This document shows positions 46,813 to 52,330 of a DNA stretch of 52,330 nt, one piece after another. The position numbers were made by a program, and so were the translations under genes. Source of the DNA: an uncultured Alphaproteobacteria bacterium (GTDB lineage: Bacteria > Pseudomonadota > Alphaproteobacteria > Methylaequorales > Methylaequoraceae); assembly GCA_902563505.1 (NCBI GenBank), contig CACEXK010000008.1, positions 1-52,330 of the forward strand. Direction: 5' to 3'. The notes beneath the pieces were generated by a model. That model searched no databases. It was not told the DNA's origin and saw only the letters and a list, made by a program, of their open reading frames with translations. The stretch's first letter is position 1. Each line of letters starts with the position of its first letter.

Positions 46813-47384
46813 TTTTTTAACGCCTTAAAAACATATCTAGCTAGCATATCAACTTCTGTATTAACTAGACTACCTTCGTTTAAAAATTTCAATGAAGTAT
46901 TTTCCCAAGTATGGGGTATAATACTGACATCGATCATTCTTTTTTTTACTTTATTGACAGTGAGTGAAATGCCATCAAGGCAAATAGAACATTTTGGCGA
47001 AAGAAATTTAATGATTTCATTCGGAACATTAAACTCAATTATTTTTGAATTTTTAATATCAGTAATTTTTTTTATTTTTGAAAGTCCATCTACATGCCCA
47101 AAAACAAGATGACCACTGATCTCATCTCCCATCTTTAAAGATTTTTCTAGATTAATTTTATCTCCCTCTTTTATCATTCCAAAATTTGTTTTTTCAAGTG
47201 TTTCTTTGGATAAGTTGCAAAAAAAAATATCATTTTTTATTTTAGAAACTGTAAGACAAACACCTGAACAAGAAATAGATTCACCCAAAACCAGGTTGCT
47301 TAAATTTGATCTTATTCCAAGAGTATCTTTCTTCTTTGAGAAAAATTTTATTTCACCAACTTCTCTAATTATTCCCGAAAACAT
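46809..47384 (-). CDS. ribE: Riboflavin synthase alpha chain
   Basis: The 191-residue enzyme dismutates two lumazines to riboflavin. It has two tandem barrel repeats: [12 protein letters not shown] to GESISCSGVCLTVSKI, and GHLVFGHVDGLSKI to CSICLDGISLTVNKV, ending near HTWENTSL. It overlaps ribBA by 4 nt and ribD by 20 nt. Confidence 0.96.
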   Translation of the reverse strand: MFSGIIREVGEIKFFSKKKDTLGIRSNLSNLVLGESISCSGVCLTVSKIKNDIFFCNLSKETLEKTNFGMIKEGDKINLEKSLKMGDEISGHLVFGHVDGLSKIKKITDIKNSKIIEFNVPNEIIKFLSPKCSICLDGISLTVNKVKKRMIDVSIIPHTWENTSLKFLNEGSLVNTEVDMLARYVFKALKK

Positions 47385-48531
47385 TTTTACTATCCAACTG
47401 ATTATTTTTTTTGAGAGAATCTAAAATTTCAAGACTATCATTACCAAATCTAATACTTTCTCTAATTGAAAACTTTTTCTTTGATAAAAAATTATTCTTT
47501 TCTGAATTTACTGCATTTAAACCACCGTCCCCAATAAAAAAATTCCCTCGGAATAAAAAAATCTCATCAAATAAATTTTCTTTAATAAATGAACTGAAAA
47601 TTTTTGCACCTCCCTCAACAAGAAGATTGCATATACCTATAGAGGACAAATCTTCTAAAATATTTCTTAGGTTATATTTTTTAGGGGTAATATATCTAAC
47701 TTCAATATTTCTATTCAAATATTTTCTATGTTTTTCCAAATCTTTATTTTGAGTAATAATTATTGTTCTTTGTTTACTACAATCTTTGAAAATCTTTAAG
47801 TTTAAACATAGGTCTAAACTTCTATTGAGAATGATTCTTACTGGAGAAAATTTTTTTAGACCAGGTGATCTACAATTCAAAATACAATTATCAACCTTAA
47901 CAGTATTTGAACCCACCAAAATTCCATCAACCTCCGATCTAATGATTTGAGAATACTGATTAGTCATTCGGTTTGTAATTTTACTTCTTATATTTTCTTT
48001 AAAAGAAATAAAACCATCCATTGAAATTGCTAATTTAAGAATGACCTTTGGTCTTTTCTTTTTTCTGTTTAAAAAATAACCTTCATAAATCTTTGAAGCA
48101 CTATTTTTCATTATTCCGTGATCAACAATAACATTATTATCAATTAGCTTTTTTTTCCCTTTTCCATTAACTCTTTTATCAGGATCTAGAGTGCAAAAAA
48201 TCACCCTGTTAATAAATCCTGAACTTATTATCTTTGAAACGCATGATTCTGATCTCCCTTGATGTGAGCAAGGTTCAAGTGTTGAATAAAGTGTGTAAAA
48301 TTTATTTTTTTTATAATTAATCGATTCAATAGCGTTAGCTTCAGCATGAGGTCTTCCAGTAAAACTGGTTAATCCAAAGCTGACAATTTTATGATCAGTT
48401 AAGGTATAAGATGACTCAACAATTACACAAACAACGGGGGGATTAGGAAATGTTCTACCTACTATTTGTTTAAGAGTAAAAAGAGCAACATTAATGTAGG
48501 TTTTATCAATATCCGTTTGTGGACCATTCAT
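47365..48531 (-). CDS. ribD: Bifunctional riboflavin deaminase/reductase
   Basis: The 388-residue protein has an N-terminal deaminase with zinc ligands in [11 protein letters not shown] and [16 protein letters not shown]-terminal reductase follows ([40 protein letters not shown]). The usual ITGxxAR segment reads ITNRMTNQ, a mild divergence. It carries out two successive steps from the pyrimidine produced by GTP cyclohydrolase II. It overlaps nrdR by 4 nt. Confidence 0.94.
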   Translation of the reverse strand: MNGPQTDIDKTYINVALFTLKQIVGRTFPNPPVVCVIVESSYTLTDHKIVSFGLTSFTGRPHAEANAIESINYKKNKFYTLYSTLEPCSHQGRSESCVSKIISSGFINRVIFCTLDPDKRVNGKGKKKLIDNNVIVDHGIMKNSASKIYEGYFLNRKKKRPKVILKLAISMDGFISFKENIRSKITNRMTNQYSQIIRSEVDGILVGSNTVKVDNCILNCRSPGLKKFSPVRIILNRSLDLCLNLKIFKDCSKQRTIIITQNKDLEKHRKYLNRNIEVRYITPKKYNLRNILEDLSSIGICNLLVEGGAKIFSSFIKENLFDEIFLFRGNFFIGDGGLNAVNSEKNNFLSKKKFSIRESIRFGNDSLEILDSLKKNNQLDSKNVFGNN

Positions 48532-48986
48532 TTTTTTAGATTTAAATTTATATCAATGAACTTTCTAAAATCGTCGGTTTCTTGAAAATCTTTGTATACT
48601 GATGCAAACCTCAAATAAGCAACTCTGTCTAACTCCTTTAGTGCATCCATAACTAACTCTCCGATAATTTTTGTAGGAATCTCGGTCTCTCCTGAGCTCT
48701 CTAATCTTCGTTGAATACTATTTACAATTAGTTCAATTTGATCCTGCTTTACCGGCCTTTTTCTGCATGAAATATTCATTGACCTGACTAATTTTTCTCT
48801 ATCAAAAACTGTTCTCGATTCATTTTTTTTTATCACCATCAACTCTCGCAATTGGACTCTTTCAAAGGTCGTGCATCTTGCTCCACAAGCCGGGCATTGT
48901 CTTCTTCTTCTAATAGCGCTGTTGTCTTCAGAGGGTCTTGAGTCTTTAACAATTGTGTCTTCATGACCACAGAATGGACAGCGCAT
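48528..48986 (-). CDS. nrdR: Transcriptional repressor NrdR
   Basis: The 152-residue protein has an N-terminal zinc ribbon ([30 protein letters not shown]) and an ATP-cone domain ([29 protein letters not shown]). It senses ATP/dATP and represses ribonucleotide reductase genes. Its place between glyA and ribD is characteristic of alphaproteobacteria. Confidence 0.97.
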   Translation of the reverse strand: MRCPFCGHEDTIVKDSRPSEDNSAIRRRRQCPACGARCTTFERVQLRELMVIKKNESRTVFDREKLVRSMNISCRKRPVKQDQIELIVNSIQRRLESSGETEIPTKIIGELVMDALKELDRVAYLRFASVYKDFQETDDFRKFIDINLNLKK

Positions 48987-48998
48987 ATTATAACCTTA

Positions 48999-50283
48999 TC
49001 AAATAACCGAACTATAAATTGGATACTTTTCGCAAAGTTGTTTGACTTTGACTTTCACTTCATTTTCTACTTTAGAATTATCATCTGGACTTTCAGATAA
49101 ACCATCCAGAACATCCCCGATTAAATCTCCAATCAACCTAAATTCATTTATCCCAAAACCTCTGCTTGTTCCGGCAGGAGACCCAAGTCTAATCCCAGAA
49201 GTTACAAAAGGACTCTCAGGATCAAAAGGGACACCATTTTTGTTACAGGTTATCCCTGCGTTTTCTAATGACCTCTCCGCTGCCTTTCCAGTCAATTTTT
49301 TTTGGTCTAAGATCAACAAGAACCAGATGAGTATCTGTTCCTTCAGAGACAACAGCCAATCCTCTCTCAAGCATAACATCAGATAATGTTTTCGCATTTT
49401 CAATTACTGAACTGATATAGCTTTTGAATTCTGGTTTTAAAGCTTCACCAAATGCAACAGCTTTTGCGCAAATCACATGCATCAAAGGTCCTCCTTGAAG
49501 ACCAGGGAAAACAGCAGAATTAATTTTTTTTGCATGATCAGCATTATTTGTTAGCACAATCCCTCCTCTTGGTCCTCTCAAGGTTTTATGCGTTGTAGAA
49601 GTCACAACATCAGCATATTCTAATGGATTGGGGTAATGCCCTGTTGCAACAAGACCAGCAAAATGAGCCATATCTACCAATAAATAAGCGCCAACTTTGT
49701 CTGCAATTTCCTTAAATTTTTTGAAGTCAATTATCCTAGGATAAGCTGAACCACCTGCAATTATTAACTTTGGCTTGTTATCCAATGCTAATTTCTCAAC
49801 TTCGTCAAAATCAATTAAAGCGCTATCTTTTTTTACCCCATATTGTACAGCGTTAAACCATTTACCAGACTCATTAGGGGGTGCACCATGTGTTAAGTGT
49901 CCTCCTGCAGCTAATGACATACCCATGATTGTATCACCTGGTTTTAGGAGGGCTAAAAAAACTGCCTGGTTTGCTTGCGAACCTGAGTGAACTTGAACAT
50001 TTGCAAAATCAGCTTTAAAAATTTTTTTTATTCTCTCAATACATATGTCTTCAACCACATCAACATACTCACAACCACCATAATACCTTTTGCCAGAATA
50101 TCCCTCAGCATACTTATTTGTTAAAATTGTTCCTTGGGCTTCAAGAACAGCTTTGGATACAATATTTTCTGATGCAATAAGTTCTATTTGATCGTTTTGT
50201 CTATGGTATTCATTTTTTATAGCATCTAAAACTTTTGGATCAGTTTGCGTTAAACTACTTTCGAAAAATATTTGTTCAGTCAT
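48999..50283 (-). CDS. glyA: Serine hydroxymethyltransferase, interrupted by a +1 frameshift in an A8 run
   Basis: This PLP enzyme makes glycine and methylene-THF from serine. The 5' part (from 50283) is normal, with the PLP lysine in [13 protein letters not shown], to [12 protein letters not shown]. At the A8 run (49296-49303) the frame changes and stops at 49243. The other frame continues correctly with [19 protein letters not shown] through [15 protein letters not shown] to 48999. Seven As instead of eight would give a 427-residue protein, the usual length. The conserved sequence on both sides argues for a recent lesion or a sequencing/consensus error. Confidence 0.88.
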
Positions 50284-50297
50284 AATTACTCCCTAAT

Positions 50298-50735
50298 TTA
50301 TATTTTTACATCATTGAACTTGTCAAGTCTAGCTTGATGTCTATCTCCTTCAAAGTTAGTATTGAAAAACATCAATAAACATTTAATAGCTTCTTCCTCA
50401 GAAATCAACCTAGAACCTAAAACCAGAACATTTGCGTTATTATGTTGTTTTGAAAGTTTTGCCATTTCTTCATTGGTACAAAGCGCTGCTCTTATATTCT
50501 TATATCTGTTAGCTACCATAGACATACCTATTCCACTTCCACAAATCAAAACCCCGCGAGCAGAAATACTTGATGAAACTTTTTCTGATAGCTTATGAGC
50601 ATAGTCAGGATAATCTACGGATTCAGTACTTTTTGTTCCAAGATCTTCAAAATCAAAATTATCTTTAAGTTTTTTGATTAAAGATTCTTTGAGTAAGAAA
50701 CCAGCGTGATCTGAGGCAATTAAAATTTTTTGCAT
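50298..50735 (-). CDS. rpiB: Ribose-5-phosphate isomerase B
   Basis: The 145-residue RpiB-family protein interconverts ribulose and ribose 5-phosphate. Motifs are ASDHAGFLLKESL, YPDYAH, LICGSGIGMSMVANR with the active-site Cys, and NNANVLVLGSR. It lies 14 nt upstream of glyA, the rpiB-glyA pair being common in alphaproteobacteria. Confidence 0.95.
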   Translation of the reverse strand: MQKILIASDHAGFLLKESLIKKLKDNFDFEDLGTKSTESVDYPDYAHKLSEKVSSSISARGVLICGSGIGMSMVANRYKNIRAALCTNEEMAKLSKQHNNANVLVLGSRLISEEEAIKCLLMFFNTNFEGDRHQARLDKFNDVKI

Positions 50736-50737
50736 AT

Positions 50738-52156
50738 CTAGTTATTTAATTTGATTAAATCCTTTTTAAGTTCTGAAGATAAAAAATAAAGACCAATAAT
50801 ATTTGGAATGGACATAGCAAAAATCATTGAGTCTGAAAAATTAATAACACTACCTAAGTTTAATGAAGTTCCAATTACAGTGAATGATAAAAAAATAAGC
50901 TTAAATGAATATTTACTCAAACTACTTATCCCAAAAATATATGTCCAACATCTCAAACCATAATAGGACCATGTAATTAGTGTTGATATTGCAAAAAGAG
51001 TTATAGCAATTGCTAACAAAGTTGGAAACCAGCTAAAAACTGATTCAAAAGCTCTGGATGTTAATTCAACTCCTTGAATTTGATCATTACCTTGATAAAC
51101 ACCTGTAATTATTATAACCATAGCAGTCATTGAACAAACAATTATTGTATCAACAAATGGTGAAAGAAGTGACATAAATCCTGTATTTAAATGATTATCA
51201 CTCTTCGCAGGAGCATAGGCTATCGGTGCTGATCCAATTCCAGATTCATTTGAAAATACCGCTCTTTTTACACCCGCAATAAGGGAACCAAGCAAGCCTC
51301 CAGTTGTAGCTTCCATATTAAAAGCTGAGGAGATAACTTTTTCAAAGGTTCCTGGAATTAATTGATAATTACTAAATATAATTATCATACACGAAACCAC
51401 ATAAATTATTGCCATCATTGGCACTAGTTTTTCTGTAACTTTTCCTATAGATTTGATTCCACCAATTATTATAAATCCAACGATAATTGCAAAAGAAATT
51501 CCTCCTAACCAACCTTTTTGGTAAAAAGGGCTTTCAACTCCACCAGTAGCTTCAACAATTTGCTGAAAAGCTTGGTTTGCTTGGAACATGTTTCCACCTC
51601 CAAAAGATCCTCCAATACAAAATACCGCAAATAAAAAAGCTAAGATTTTACCAAATTTTGGAAATCCACAATCACTTAAGCCTGAAGATAAATATCTAAT
51701 TGCTCCACCAGAAACTGTTCCATCTTTATGAATAATTCTGTATTTATGGCCCAGACTAACCTCAACAAATTTTAATGTCATTCCAAAAAAGGCAGTTATT
51801 ATCATCCATAACATAGCTCCAGGGCCACCAATTGATATTGCAACTGCAACACCAGCAATATTCCCTAGCCCAATGGTTCCAGACATTGCAGCAGTAAAAG
51901 ACTGAAAGTGAGTTATTTCTCCTGGATGATTTGGATTATCATATTTTCCTACAGCAACTTTTATTCCTCTGTTGAAAAATCGTACATTTGCAAATCGGAA
52001 ATACAAGGTAAAATAAATACTCGCAAATAATAGCCAACATACTATGTATGGTATATCTGTTCCATAAAAAGAGAAACTATCAAAAACTAAATTGGTTATG
52101 ACATCAGAAAATGGTTTCAAGAAAGTATCAATTTTAGTGTCGATTGATTGAGTCAT
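50738..52156 (-). CDS. Sodium:alanine/glycine symporter (AGCS family)
   Basis: The 472-residue transporter has about 10-11 membrane helices and the family signature GTIGLGNIAGVAVAISIGGPGAMLWMI, then FSNESGIGSAPIAYAPAKSDNHLNTG. AGCS proteins import alanine or glycine with Na+. Placement just before rpiB and glyA (2 nt to rpiB) suggests glycine as a useful substrate, but this is inference. Confidence 0.93.
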   Translation of the reverse strand: MTQSIDTKIDTFLKPFSDVITNLVFDSFSFYGTDIPYIVCWLLFASIYFTLYFRFANVRFFNRGIKVAVGKYDNPNHPGEITHFQSFTAAMSGTIGLGNIAGVAVAISIGGPGAMLWMIITAFFGMTLKFVEVSLGHKYRIIHKDGTVSGGAIRYLSSGLSDCGFPKFGKILAFLFAVFCIGGSFGGGNMFQANQAFQQIVEATGGVESPFYQKGWLGGISFAIIVGFIIIGGIKSIGKVTEKLVPMMAIIYVVSCMIIIFSNYQLIPGTFEKVISSAFNMEATTGGLLGSLIAGVKRAVFSNESGIGSAPIAYAPAKSDNHLNTGFMSLLSPFVDTIIVCSMTAMVIIITGVYQGNDQIQGVELTSRAFESVFSWFPTLLAIAITLFAISTLITWSYYGLRCWTYIFGISSLSKYSFKLIFLSFTVIGTSLNLGSVINFSDSMIFAMSIPNIIGLYFLSSELKKDLIKLNN

Positions 52157-52330
52157 ATCAGATTTAATAAAGTATCATAATTCAAAATTACAAAAAACAT
52201 TTTTTATCTAAAGGTCTCACTATCATCAAATTAATTTCAAAAATATAAAAGAAAATAAGCTCATAACTTTCGTGAAAAATTTTATTTAACTCAGTATTTT
52301 TATTATTTTTTTATAACTATCAAAAAGGCA

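Noticed and set aside
48999-49403. Separate 134-residue protein in the 3' part of glyA
   Set aside because: Its first ~36 residues are out-of-frame glyA. The rest is the genuine GlyA C-terminus, so it is one frameshifted gene.
52157-52330. Possible gene at the right edge
   Set aside because: These 174 nt are AT-rich with stops in the frames I checked. They may hold the promoter of the symporter gene, but I see no clear -35/-10 pair.

Overview
The window is very AT-rich and almost entirely coding. It comes from the chromosome of a free-living, Gram-negative alphaproteobacterium with a streamlined genome. Several gene neighbourhoods point there: secE-nusG-rplK-rplA-rplJ-rplL-rpoB-rpoC running straight into rpsL-rpsG-fusA-tuf and the S10 operon; bamE opposite a cytochrome bc1 chaperone gene followed by rpmF-plsX-fabH-ihfA-merR-tRNA-Pro; and rpiB-glyA-nrdR-ribD-ribE-ribB-ribH-nusB-thiL. 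AT-rich marine groups such as HIMB59/AEGEAN-169-like lineages fit the style. That placement is an inference and was not tested. Genes overlap by 1-32 bases in many places, and convergent genes even share stop-codon bases.

Layout. (1) 1-20.6 kb, minus strand: one co-oriented block of translation and transcription genes, from secE (20.6 kb) through the beta and beta-prime RNA polymerase subunits, EF-G and EF-Tu to rpsQ, which is cut by the window edge. A near-consensus promoter sits before rpsL. (2) 20.7-24.6 kb: a sirtuin, an ArsC-like reductase, an rRNA methyltransferase, a flavin-binding protein and a membrane protease homologue on the plus strand, interleaved with minus-strand tRNA-Trp, tRNA-Gly and tRNA-Tyr, then msrA. 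(3) 24.6-28.1 kb: promoter, cobalamin riboswitch, TonB-dependent receptor, tonB, tRNA-Glu and a small secreted cysteine protein. (4) 28.1-38 kb: recJ, PPi-type phosphofructokinase, a large methyltransferase, homoserine dehydrogenase, an OmpA-like lipoprotein, gamma-carbonic anhydrase-like protein, argC, rpsI-rplM, cutA, tRNA-Pro. (5) 37.9-41.7 kb: merR, ihfA, fabH, plsX, rpmF, bc1 chaperone, bamE. (6) 41.7-52.2 kb: H+-pyrophosphatase, thiL, nusB, four riboflavin genes, nrdR, glyA, rpiB and a sodium:amino-acid symporter.

The genes connect in a few ways. PPi-type phosphofructokinase and a membrane pyrophosphatase of the K+-independent type suggest a PPi-based energy economy. The riboflavin cluster lacks a functional GTP cyclohydrolase II here, because that half of RibBA has lost its zinc cysteines. 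The B12 riboswitch controls a receptor plus its own TonB.

The two most notable irregularities are in essential genes. At the rplK-rplA junction, an ATTA stands where ATGA would give both a normal L11 stop and a normal L1 start. glyA is split by one extra A in an A8 run. I found no CRISPR array, insertion sequence, prophage or defence system, and no clearly novel multi-gene system.
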